From contig NZ_JABERD010000043.1 of assembly GCF_013044505.1 (NCBI RefSeq), positions 1 to 57,580 of the forward strand: a DNA stretch of 57,580 nucleotides, read 5' to 3'. Position 1 is the stretch's first letter. Every line of letters starts with the position of its first letter. A program made the position numbers and the translations under genes. The notes under the pieces were generated by a model. The model did no database searches. It was not told the DNA's origin and saw only the letters and a program-made list of their open reading frames with translations. This document shows positions 41,192 through 51,252 of this stretch, one piece after another. This DNA is from Streptomyces sp. S3(2020). Its GTDB lineage: Bacteria; Actinomycetota; Actinomycetes; Streptomycetales; Streptomycetaceae.

Positions 41192-41559
41192 CGCGCGCCC
41201 CCTCCCAGCAACCGCTCGATGGCGGCATCCAGGTCTCGGGCCAGCTGTGCATGGTCGGCGTCACCCGCACCGGGCAGCGCTCGTACGACTACCAGGCTAC
41301 CGGGGGGAAACAGGTCGACCCTGTCGCGCATCAGATGCCGCAGCCTGCGCTTCACCTTGTTGCGCACCACGGCGCCGCCCACGGCTTTGCTCACGACGAA
41401 ACCCGCACGCGTCGGGGGAGCGCTCTCCCCAGGCGCGTGCGGGTCCGTGGCACCGCTACGAAGATGGATGACGAGGGACGGGCGACCTGCCCGGCGCCCC
41501 CGTCGTACCGCGGTCGCGAAGTCCTCGCGCCGCCTCAGCCGATGCTCGGTAGGCAGCAC
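41188..41559 (-). CDS. rnpA: Ribonuclease P protein component
   Basis: A 123-residue basic protein of RNase P, which binds the catalytic RNA and helps process the 5' end of pre-tRNA. The signature RNKVKRRLRHL (RNR motif) is near residue 67, and the N-terminal LRRREDFATAVRRGRR is typical. GTG start at 41559. It follows rpmH by 21 bases. Confidence 0.95.
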   Translation of the reverse strand: MLPTEHRLRRREDFATAVRRGRRAGRPSLVIHLRSGATDPHAPGESAPPTRAGFVVSKAVGGAVVRNKVKRRLRHLMRDRVDLFPPGSLVVVRALPGAGDADHAQLARDLDAAIERLLGGGAR

Positions 41560-41580
41560 GACGTCATGACCTGATCAGGA

Positions 41581-41718
41581 TCAGGCGGACAGGCTCGAGC
41601 GACCCTTGCTACGGCGGTTCGCCAGAATCGCGCGACCGGCACGGGTACGCATCCGCAGGCGGAAGCCGTGGGTCTTGGCGCGACGACGGTTGTTCGGCTG
41701 GAAGGTGCGCTTGCTCAC
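41581..41718 (-). CDS. rpmH: 50S ribosomal protein bL34
   Basis: 45 residues: SKRTFQPNNRRRAKTHGFR near the start and the highly basic RMRTRAGRAILANRRSKGR region, nearly invariant among bacteria. GTG 41718 follows GGAG. It is the first gene of the rpmH-rnpA-yidD-yidC run and is divergent from dnaA, as in most bacteria. Confidence 0.98.
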   Translation of the reverse strand: MSKRTFQPNNRRRAKTHGFRLRMRTRAGRAILANRRSKGRSSLSA

Positions 41719-41936
41719 TCGGGGGCTCCAGAAATCAAATCGGTGGCGGCGGGTGCCGTCCTGGCTGTCACCGTGCGCCCACGAGTAGCTCTCGTTACGC
41801 CCGAGTGCACCGCTTCCCGATCACCTGACGCGATCTTGGCCCATCGGAGGCAGGCGGCAGCAGCCATCGACAACTCGACCTGGTTACGGTACGCGCGGCT
41901 ACGCCATCCGGTCAAACCAGCGGCCACCGGGAGACA

Positions 41937-41957
41937 CTATCCACAGGCTGGGGACAA
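41937..41957. promoter_or_regulatory. Two facing DnaA boxes at the dnaA promoter
   Basis: CTATCCACA (41937-41945) faces TGGGGACAA (41949-41957) with 3 bases between; each has one mismatch to a consensus box. A similar facing pair controls dnaA in other Streptomyces, so autorepression is likely. Confidence 0.75.
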
Positions 41958-41961
41958 CAAC

Positions 41962-41991
41962 TTGAACCGCACCCGTCGCCCTGACTACCGT
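41962..41991 (+). promoter_or_regulatory. dnaA promoter
   Basis: TTGAAC (41962-41967), 18-bp spacer, TACCGT (41986-41991). It sits just downstream of the facing DnaA boxes, with a leader of about 95 nt. Confidence 0.7.
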
Positions 41992-42093
41992 GGCTGAACT
42001 CCGACTCGTTCCCATGTGACCGCCCCACCCCCCTTGAATCCCGACTCGTCCCACCACCACACGATCGTGGGACCCCGTGAGAGAGCGTGCCCT

Positions 42094-44022
42094 GTGGCTG
42101 ACGTACCTGCCGATCTTGCCGCAGTGTGGCCACGAGTACTCGAGCAGCTCCTCGACGGGGGCCGCGGGCAGGGGGTCGAGACGAAGGACGAGCACTGGAT
42201 CCGCCGCTGCCAGCCCCTCGCACTGGTCGCCGACACCGCCCTGCTCGCCGTACCGAACGAATTTGCGAAGGGCGTACTCGAAGGCCGCCTCGCACCGATC
42301 GTCAGCGAGACGCTGAGCCGCGAGTGCGGCCGTCCGATCCGCATCGCGATCACCGTCGACGACTCCGCCGGCGAACCCCCGGCCCCTCCGACCGCACGCC
42401 CGCAGCCGCGCTACGAGGAACCCGAGCTCCCCTCCAACCAGTACGACGGCCAGACCGACCGGCAGTACGACGGCTACGGCCGCCACCGCGCCGACGACCA
42501 CCGGCCGGGCCGCGCCGACCAGAACGACCAGCTCCCCACCGCGCGTCCCGCCTACCCGAGCGAGTACCAGCGCCCCGAACCCGGCGCCTGGCCACGTCCG
42601 CAGCAGGACGAGTACAGCTGGCAGCAGCCGCGCCTCGGCTTCCCCGAGCGCGACCCGTACGCGACGCCCCCGTCCCAGGAGCAGTACTCCCAGGACTCGT
42701 ACGCCTCGCCGGCGCAGGACTACCGCCCGCAGCCGATGGACCGCCCGCCCTACGAGCAGCAGCGCCCCGACTACGACCAGCAGCGGCCCCCCTACGACGA
42801 CCAGCGCCCGGACTACGACCAGCCGCGCCGCTCCTCCGACTACGACCAGCCGGGCCCGCGCCGGGACCTGAGCGAGCCGCCCTCCGGCGGCGGGCACATG
42901 CACCGCGGCGGCCCCGCGGTGCCCTCGTCCGGCGGCGCCCCGAGCCCGCTGGCCGCGAAGCCCGCACCGGCCGCCGGTCCGGCTGAGCCGACCGCGCGCC
43001 TGAACCCGAAGTACCTCTTCGACACCTTCGTCATCGGCGCCTCCAACCGCTTCGCGCACGCCGCCGCGGTGGCCGTCGCCGAGGCGCCGGCGAAGGCGTA
43101 CAACCCCCTCTTCATCTACGGGGAGTCCGGGCTCGGCAAGACGCACCTGCTGCACGCGATCGGGCACTACGCGCGCAGCCTCTATCCCGGCACGCGCGTG
43201 CGCTACGTGAGCTCGGAGGAGTTCACCAACGAGTTCATCAACTCCATCCGCGACGGCAAGGGCGACAGCTTCCGCAAGCGGTACCGGGAGATGGACATCC
43301 TGCTCGTCGACGACATCCAGTTCCTCGCGGACAAGGAGTCGACCCAGGAGGAGTTCTTCCACACCTTCAACACGCTCCACAACGCCAACAAGCAGATCGT
43401 GCTCTCCAGCGACCGGCCGCCCAAGCAGCTGGTCACGCTGGAGGACCGGCTGCGGAACCGTTTCGAGTGGGGTCTGATCACCGACGTCCAGCCGCCCGAG
43501 CTGGAGACGCGTATCGCCATCCTCCGCAAGAAGGCGGTCCAGGAGCAGCTCAACGCCCCGCCGGAGGTCCTGGAGTTCATCGCCTCCCGCATCTCGCGCA
43601 ACATCCGCGAGCTGGAGGGGGCGCTGATCCGGGTGACGGCGTTCGCGTCGCTCAACCGCCAGCCGGTGGACCTGGGCCTGACCGAGATCGTCCTCAAGGA
43701 CCTCATCCCCGGCGGCGACGACGGAGCGCCCGAGATCACGTCGACGGCCATCATGAGCGCGACCGCCGACTACTTCGGCCTCACCGTCGAGGACCTGTGC
43801 GGCACCTCACGCGGCCGCGCACTCGTGACCGCCCGCCAGATCGCCATGTACCTGTGCCGTGAGCTGACGGACCTCTCGCTGCCGAAGATCGGCGCACTGT
43901 TCGGCGGCCGCGACCACACCACGGTGATGCACGCGGACCGCAAGATCCGCAATCTGATGGCCGAGCGGCGCTCCATCTACAACCAGGTCACGGAGCTCAC
44001 GAACCGCATCAAGAACGGCTGA
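42094..44022 (+). CDS. dnaA: Replication initiator DnaA
   Basis: 642 residues from GTG 42094 (VADVPADLAAVWPRVLEQLL, domain I). Domain II (about 95-305) is very long and rich in Tyr, Asp, Gln, Pro and Arg, with tandem blocks such as PDYDQQRPPYDDQRPDYDQ. Domain III has Walker A GESGLGKTH (about 343-351) and Walker B LLVDDIQFL. Domain IV carries the DNA-binding signature in CRELTDLSLPKIGALFGGRDHTTVMHA. It binds the boxes of oriC immediately downstream. A frame extension upstream to 42016 overlaps the promoter leader. The long domain II is typical of Streptomyces. Confidence 0.97.
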   Translation: MADVPADLAAVWPRVLEQLLDGGRGQGVETKDEHWIRRCQPLALVADTALLAVPNEFAKGVLEGRLAPIVSETLSRECGRPIRIAITVDDSAGEPPAPPTARPQPRYEEPELPSNQYDGQTDRQYDGYGRHRADDHRPGRADQNDQLPTARPAYPSEYQRPEPGAWPRPQQDEYSWQQPRLGFPERDPYATPPSQEQYSQDSYASPAQDYRPQPMDRPPYEQQRPDYDQQRPPYDDQRPDYDQPRRSSDYDQPGPRRDLSEPPSGGGHMHRGGPAVPSSGGAPSPLAAKPAPAAGPAEPTARLNPKYLFDTFVIGASNRFAHAAAVAVAEAPAKAYNPLFIYGESGLGKTHLLHAIGHYARSLYPGTRVRYVSSEEFTNEFINSIRDGKGDSFRKRYREMDILLVDDIQFLADKESTQEEFFHTFNTLHNANKQIVLSSDRPPKQLVTLEDRLRNRFEWGLITDVQPPELETRIAILRKKAVQEQLNAPPEVLEFIASRISRNIRELEGALIRVTAFASLNRQPVDLGLTEIVLKDLIPGGDDGAPEITSTAIMSATADYFGLTVEDLCGTSRGRALVTARQIAMYLCRELTDLSLPKIGALFGGRDHTTVMHADRKIRNLMAERRSIYNQVTELTNRIKNG

Positions 44023-44044
44023 CGGCCGCGCAGACACGTCGCTG

Positions 44045-44078
44045 AGGGCGCCCCGGGACGAGTTCCCGAGGGCGCCCT
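44045..44078 (+). terminator. dnaA terminator
   Basis: AGGGCGCC (44045-44052) pairs with GGCGCCCT (44071-44078), with an inner CGGGA/TCCCG pairing. It separates dnaA transcription from oriC. Confidence 0.75.
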
Positions 44079-44099
44079 TCTTCATGACGCCGTAGCCCG

Positions 44100-44720
44100 G
44101 TGTTCGAATAGGCGCCGCGTTACGGCCTCCCTCCACAGATTCGGTGACTTTTTCCCGTCCACACCCTGGGGACCGGGAAGTTGTCCAGACTGTGTCCACA
44201 GGCGCCCCTGGTGAAAGACCATCAGGGCAGGTCACCTGGTTGTGGATTCGTGGACGAAGGATCTCCACAGGCTGTGGACAGAGAAAAGATCCACAGGCTG
44301 TGTACGAAGTTGTCCACCGGCAACCCACAGGCAGAGGCGCGTTGTCCCCAGCGATCACCAGTTTCTCCACACCGCTGTCCACTGTTCGGCAACGCGACGC
44401 GGCTGCTCACCGGGTCGAGTGAAAGGCGTCACACAAAGGTGCCGGGTTGGCCTGTGGGAAACGTGGGTAAAGCTGGGGACGGCGTTGGGGAGAAGTCGCC
44501 TCAGCCTGTGCACGGGGTGTGCAGAACTTTCCGTTCTCCACAGATGCGGTCAGTTGTCCACCGCCTCCACCCACAGGGTCAGTGGACAAAATTTCCGGTG
44601 TGACCTGCGCAAACGCGGTTATCCACCGTTTCCACAGGCCCTACTACTACTCCCAACTAGAGAGAGCTGGGAATCCGCTTCGAAGTGGGTCCTGTGCACA
44701 ACTCGCTGTCCGGCTCCCGG
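44100..44720. other. oriC: Chromosomal replication origin oriC
   Basis: The 856-base dnaA-dnaN gap contains about 19 DnaA-box-like 9-mers in two groups (roughly 44129-44383 and 44534-44701) on both strands. One-mismatch versions of TTGTCCACA include 44181-44189, 44192-44200, 44273-44281, 44310-44318, 44342-44350, 44363-44371, 44534-44542, 44554-44562, 44581-44589 and 44693-44701, and one of TTATCCACA at 44619-44627. No 9-mer is a perfect match. Local GC is lower than in the genes. The position and box number match Streptomyces origins. Confidence 0.95.
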
Positions 44721-44878
44721 CTGCCCCTCGTCACGACTTGACCCGAGCGGCACCTACTGTCAGTGGGGTGCGTCAGACTGTTCCCCGGTGTCCTTCCCCT
44801 CACCGGGGCTGACGACACCGAGTCAGACGACGAGGGCCAGGCAGAGCGAAACGCCGGCAACAGCAGGAGGCGGCAAGA

Positions 44879-46009
44879 GTGAAGATCCGGGTGGAACGCG
44901 ACGTACTCGCGGAGGCAGTGGCCTGGGCGGCACGCAGCCTCCCGGCCCGTCCGCCGGCGCCTGTCCTCGCCGGCCTTCTGCTGAAGGCCGAGGACGGCCA
45001 GCTGAGCCTGTCCAGCTTCGACTACGAGGTCTCGGCACGGGTGTCCGTGGAGGCCGAGGTCGAGGAGGAGGGCACGGTCCTGGTGTCCGGTCGGCTCCTC
45101 GCCGACATCTGCCGCGCGCTCCCCAACCGGCCGGTGGAGATTTCCACAGACGGTGTACGGGCGACCGTGGTCTGCGGCTCCTCGCGATTCACACTCCACA
45201 CCCTGCCTGTGGAGGAGTACCCGGCGCTGCCTCAGATGCCGACCGCGACCGGCACCGTCCCGGGTGAGGTCTTCGCCTCCGCCGCCGCGCAGGTCGCCAT
45301 CGCCGCCGGCCGTGACGACACGCTGCCCGTCCTGACCGGTGTGCGCATCGAGATCGAGGGCGACACCGTCACCCTGGCCTCCACCGACCGCTACCGCTTC
45401 GCGGTCCGCGAGTTCCTGTGGAAGCCGGAGAACCCGGAGACGTCCGCGGTGGCCCTGGTGCCCGCCAAGACGCTCCTGGACACCGCCAAGGCGCTCACGA
45501 GCGGCGACAGCGTCATCCTGGCGCTCTCCGGCTCGGGTGCGGGCGAGGGCCTGATCGGTTTCGAGGGCGCCGGGCGTCGTACGACGACCCGCCTCCTGGA
45601 GGGCGACCTCCCGAAGTACCGCTCGCTGTTCCCGACGGAGTTCAACTCCGTGGCCGTGATCGAGACCGCCCCCTTCGTGGAGGCCGTCAAGCGTGTGGCC
45701 CTGGTCGCCGAGCGGAACACCCCGGTGCGGCTGAGCTTCGAGCAGGGCGTGCTCATCCTGGAGGCCGGTTCCAGCGACGACGCACAGGCTGTGGAGCGGG
45801 TCGACGCCCAGCTGGAGGGCGACGACGTGTCGATCGCCTTCAACCCGACCTTCCTGCTGGACGGCCTGAGCGCCATCGACTCCCCGGTCGCCCAGCTCTC
45901 CTTCACGACGTCCACGAAGCCCGCGCTGCTCAGCGGCAAGCCGGCTCTGGACGCCGAGGCGGACGAGGCCTACAAGTACCTGATCATGCCGGTGCGCCTC
46001 AGCGGCTGA
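44879..46009 (+). CDS. dnaN: DNA polymerase III beta sliding clamp
   Basis: A 376-residue ring-forming clamp with three similar domains of about 120 residues. It begins MKIRVERDVLAEAVAWAAR and ends in YKYLIMPVRLSG, both family marks; the C-terminal part forms the hydrophobic pocket for partner proteins. GTG 44879 follows a perfect AGGAGG. It lies directly after oriC. Confidence 0.97.
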   Translation: MKIRVERDVLAEAVAWAARSLPARPPAPVLAGLLLKAEDGQLSLSSFDYEVSARVSVEAEVEEEGTVLVSGRLLADICRALPNRPVEISTDGVRATVVCGSSRFTLHTLPVEEYPALPQMPTATGTVPGEVFASAAAQVAIAAGRDDTLPVLTGVRIEIEGDTVTLASTDRYRFAVREFLWKPENPETSAVALVPAKTLLDTAKALTSGDSVILALSGSGAGEGLIGFEGAGRRTTTRLLEGDLPKYRSLFPTEFNSVAVIETAPFVEAVKRVALVAERNTPVRLSFEQGVLILEAGSSDDAQAVERVDAQLEGDDVSIAFNPTFLLDGLSAIDSPVAQLSFTTSTKPALLSGKPALDAEADEAYKYLIMPVRLSG

Positions 46010-46033
46010 CCCCTTCAGAGAACCCGCAGGTCG

Positions 46034-46059
46034 GGGCATACGTTTGAGCGGGTATGCCC
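46034..46059 (+). terminator. Hairpin after dnaN
   Basis: GGGCATAC with GTATGCCC, 8-bp stem and 10-nt loop, between dnaN and gnd. Confidence 0.55.
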
Positions 46060-46143
46060 ACAGGTGTGCGTGAGCGTCCGGGTTTAGGCTCGGACGTGGG
46101 TACGAAAGTGCCACACACGCCACAGCAACCTAAGGAACCACTG

Positions 46144-47019
46144 ATGGAGCTCGGTCTCGTCGGCCTCGGCAAGATGGGCGGCAACATGCGCGAGCGGATC
46201 CGCCGCGCAGGCCACACCGTCACCGGATACGACCGCAACCCGGACCTCGCCGATGTCCACAGCCTGGAAGAGCTTGTGGGCAAGCTCAAGGGCCCGCGCG
46301 TGGTCTGGGTGATGGTCCCGGCCGGTGCCGCGACCCAGTCGACGGTCGACGAGCTGGCCGAGCTCCTGGAGCCCGGTGACGTCGTGGTGGACGGCGGCAA
46401 CTCCCGCTGGACGGACGACGAGAAGCACGCCGAGGAGCTCGCGGCCAAGGGCATCGGCTTCGTCGACTGCGGTGTCTCGGGCGGTGTGTGGGGCCTGGAG
46501 AACGGCTACGCGCTGATGTACGGCGGCGACGCGGAGAACGTCGCCAAGGTGCAGCCGGTCTTCGACGCGCTCAAGCCCGAGGGCGACTTCGGCGCGGTGC
46601 ACGCGGGCAAGGTGGGGGCCGGGCACTTCGCGAAGATGGTCCACAACGGCATCGAGTACGCGATGATGCAGGCCTACGCCGAGGGCTGGGAGCTGCTGGA
46701 GAAGGTCGACTCCGTCACGGACGTGCGCGAGGTCTTCCGCTCCTGGCAGGAGGGCACCGTCATCCGCTCCTGGCTCCTCGACCTCGCGGTCAACGCCCTC
46801 GACGAGGACGAGCACCTGGACAAGCTGCGCGGTTACGCACAGGACTCCGGTGAGGGCCGCTGGACCGTGGAAGCCGCCATCGACAACGCGGTGCCGCTGC
46901 CGGCGATCACCGCCTCCCTGTTCGCGCGGTTCGCGTCCCGTCAGGACGACTCACCGCAGATGAAGATGATCGCGGCGCTGCGCAACCAGTTCGGCGGCCA
47001 CGCGGTCGAGAAGAAGTAA
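46144..47019 (+). CDS. gnd: 6-phosphogluconate dehydrogenase, short decarboxylating form
   Basis: 291 residues, the short actinobacterial/YqeC-like form (E. coli Gnd is about 470). The Rossmann motif GLVGLGKMGGNM is at the N-terminus, with VVDGGNSRW, and GAGHFAKMVHNGIEY as the catalytic Lys/His segment. It oxidises 6-phosphogluconate to ribulose-5-phosphate in the pentose phosphate pathway. ATG 46144 follows AAGGAA; TAGGCT at 46085-46090 may be its -10. Its place between dnaN and recF is conserved in Streptomyces. Confidence 0.95.
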   Translation: MELGLVGLGKMGGNMRERIRRAGHTVTGYDRNPDLADVHSLEELVGKLKGPRVVWVMVPAGAATQSTVDELAELLEPGDVVVDGGNSRWTDDEKHAEELAAKGIGFVDCGVSGGVWGLENGYALMYGGDAENVAKVQPVFDALKPEGDFGAVHAGKVGAGHFAKMVHNGIEYAMMQAYAEGWELLEKVDSVTDVREVFRSWQEGTVIRSWLLDLAVNALDEDEHLDKLRGYAQDSGEGRWTVEAAIDNAVPLPAITASLFARFASRQDDSPQMKMIAALRNQFGGHAVEKK

Positions 47020-47066
47020 TCCACAGGGCTGCGTCGCGATCCACAGGATGCGGGGCGCGGTCCACA
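47020..47066 (+). repeat. Three phased TCCACA motifs between gnd and recF
   Basis: TCCACA occurs at 47020-47025, 47040-47045 and 47061-47066, spaced 20 and 21 bp (two helical turns). The first is part of TAATCCACA, one mismatch from a DnaA box. Confidence 0.45.
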
Positions 47067-47091
47067 AGCTGGGGGAGGTCGGCGCCCGACC

Positions 47092-48213
47092 ATGCACGTC
47101 ACGCATCTGTCGCTGGCCGACTTCCGCTCGTACGCCCGGGTCGAAGTTCCGCTCGACCCGGGCGTCACCGCTTTCGTCGGCCCCAACGGTCAGGGCAAGA
47201 CGAACCTGGTCGAGGCGGTCGGCTATCTCGCCACCCTCGGCAGCCACCGTGTCTCCTCCGACGCGCCTCTGGTCCGCATGGGCGCCGACCGCGCGGTGAT
47301 CCGGGCGCAGGTCAAGCAGGGCGAGCGGCAGCAGCTGGTCGAGCTGGAGCTGAACCCGGGCAAGTCCAACCGCGCCCGTATCAACAGGTCCTCGCAGGTC
47401 AGGCCGCGTGACGTGCTCGGCATCGTACGGACCGTGCTGTTCGCGCCGGAGGACCTCGCGCTGGTCAAGGGCGACCCCGGTGAGCGGCGCCGTTTCCTCG
47501 ACGAGCTGATCACCGCGCGCTCCCCGCGGATGGCCGGCGTGCGCTCCGACTACGAGCGGGTCCTCAAGCAGCGCAACACCCTGCTGAAGTCCGCGGCGCT
47601 CGCGCGTCGGCACGGCGGCCGGACCATGGACCTGTCCACCCTCGATGTGTGGGACCAGCACCTCGCGCGCGTGGGCGCCGAGCTGCTCGCCCAGCGGCTC
47701 GACCTGATCGCCGCGATCCAGCCGCTGTCCGACAAGGCGTACGAGCAGCTGGCGCCCGGCGGCGGCCCGATCGCCCTGGAGTACAAGCCGTCCGCGCCGG
47801 GCGAGGCGCACACCCGCGAGGACCTCTACGAGCAGCTGATGGCGGCGCTCGCGGACGCCCGCAAGCAGGAGATCGAGCGGGGCGTCACCCTCGTAGGCCC
47901 TCACCGCGACGATGTGCTTCTCAAACTCGGTCAGTTGCCCGCCAAGGGATACGCCTCGCACGGCGAGTCCTGGTCGTACGCGCTGGCGTTGCGCCTGGCG
48001 TCGTACGACCTGCTGCGTGCGGAGGGCAATGAGCCGGTGCTGATCCTGGACGATGTCTTCGCCGAGTTGGACACCCGGCGCCGGGAGCGGCTGGCGGAGT
48101 TGGTGGCGCCCGGTGAGCAGGTGCTGGTGACGGCCGCGGTCGACGACGACGTGCCGCATCTGCTGGTGGGGGCGCGGTACTCGGTGTCCGGCGGGGTGGT
48201 GGAGCGCGTATGA
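47092..48213 (+). CDS. recF: DNA replication/repair protein RecF
   Basis: A 373-residue SMC-like ABC ATPase that loads RecA at gaps with RecO and RecR. Walker A is GPNGQGKTNLVEA near residue 32, the signature motif lies in SYALALRLASYDLL, and Walker B is VLILDDVFAELD. It begins 72 bases after gnd and overlaps the next gene by 4 bases (ATGA). Confidence 0.96.
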   Translation: MHVTHLSLADFRSYARVEVPLDPGVTAFVGPNGQGKTNLVEAVGYLATLGSHRVSSDAPLVRMGADRAVIRAQVKQGERQQLVELELNPGKSNRARINRSSQVRPRDVLGIVRTVLFAPEDLALVKGDPGERRRFLDELITARSPRMAGVRSDYERVLKQRNTLLKSAALARRHGGRTMDLSTLDVWDQHLARVGAELLAQRLDLIAAIQPLSDKAYEQLAPGGGPIALEYKPSAPGEAHTREDLYEQLMAALADARKQEIERGVTLVGPHRDDVLLKLGQLPAKGYASHGESWSYALALRLASYDLLRAEGNEPVLILDDVFAELDTRRRERLAELVAPGEQVLVTAAVDDDVPHLLVGARYSVSGGVVERV

Positions 48214-48755
48214 GCAGCCCTCAGGAACCGGCGCCCGAGAAGGGTCCGAAGAATCCTGAGCCGTCCGGTGTCGACCTCGCGCGCGTGGCGCTCAGGGCGG
48301 CGAAGGAGCAGGCGCGCGCGCGGGGGGACGCGGCGCAGCAGAAGAAGCAGGCGCGGCGGGGTGGTCTGCGCTCCGGCGCGCGCGCCGACGGGCGCGACCC
48401 GATGGCGCTGGGTTCCGCGATCAACCGGCTCATCAGCGAGCGCGGCTGGGAGGCTCCGGCGGCGGTGGGCGGTGTGATGGGGCGCTGGCCGGAGATCGTC
48501 GGCGAGGACGTGGCCAAGCACTGCGAGCCCGAGCGGTACGACGAGGACGAGCGGGTCCTGATCGTGCGCTGTGACTCCACGGCCTGGGCGACCAATCTGC
48601 GGCTGCTCGCGCCGACGCTGGTGGCCCGACTCAACGAGGACCTCGGGCACGGGGCCGTGCGGATCATCAAGGTGCAGGGGCCCGCGGGGCCCGTGCGGCG
48701 CTACGGCCCCCTGCGTGCCCCGGGCAGCACCGGCCCTGGTGACACCTACGGGTGA
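48210..48755 (+). CDS. dciA: DciA-family protein (DUF721), helicase-loading factor
   Basis: 181 residues. A basic Ala/Arg-rich N-terminus (about 1-75) precedes the DUF721 KH-like domain (about 80-165, WPEIVGEDVAKHCEPERYDEDERVLIVRCDSTAWATNLRLLAPTL is its core pattern). DciA is the likely ancestral loader of the DnaB helicase in bacteria lacking DnaC or DnaI. Translation is coupled to recF. A terminator follows. Confidence 0.9.
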   Translation: MSSPQEPAPEKGPKNPEPSGVDLARVALRAAKEQARARGDAAQQKKQARRGGLRSGARADGRDPMALGSAINRLISERGWEAPAAVGGVMGRWPEIVGEDVAKHCEPERYDEDERVLIVRCDSTAWATNLRLLAPTLVARLNEDLGHGAVRIIKVQGPAGPVRRYGPLRAPGSTGPGDTYG

Positions 48756-49170
48756 CCGGCGAATCGTCGGGTGACAGACATCACATCCAAGGCCGTCGAC
48801 GGCTGCGAGGGACCGTCGGCGGCCTTCGTGTCGTACGACCGCACGCGGTTGCGAACAGCGACCTGACTCTCAAGTAGCCAAGGGTTGACAGCTCGAAGCG
48901 CTGAGTGCCTCCGTGAGCCTCTTGGAGCCCTGCTCCGTATATGGGGACCCGGCGGAGGACTATTCAGGGCGGCACATGCGGACTCAGGTACCGGCAAACC
49001 CCCATCACTGTCGGCGCTACCGGTAGACTGGAAGCTAATCCCGCCCCGTTAGTGGGGACCGCCGGGACAAGCTGAGCAACGCTGATCAAGGCTTACCAAC
49101 GCAACATGCCGCAGCCGCTCCGGCAAACCGCCGACGAGCCTGGCTGGTGCTGTGCCAGAAAGGGCGCTTC
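48756..49170 (+). promoter_or_regulatory. dciA-gyrB intergenic region
   Basis: No gene is supported in these 415 bases. Apart from the terminator near its start, a TTGACA occurs at 48885-48890 without a matching -10, and TAGACT at 49024-49029 is a good -10 without a clear -35. The gyrB promoter is probably here and may be supercoiling-sensitive. Confidence 0.45.
48789..48826 (+). terminator. Terminator of recF-dciA
   Basis: AAGGCCGTCGACGG pairs with CCGTCGGCGGCCTT, one mismatch in 14 bp, 10-nt loop. Confidence 0.75.
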
Positions 49171-51210
<2,040 letters not shown>

Positions 51211-51252
51211 GTCGGTCTCAGCTGACCGCACCAGGAAGGATCTTCACCAGCA

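Larger units (their letters stand above)
41719..42093. promoter_or_regulatory. rpmH-dnaA divergent region
   Basis: A gene-free stretch of 375 bases. It holds the dnaA promoter and two facing DnaA boxes (separate entries). I see no clear -10 for rpmH. Confidence 0.6.
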
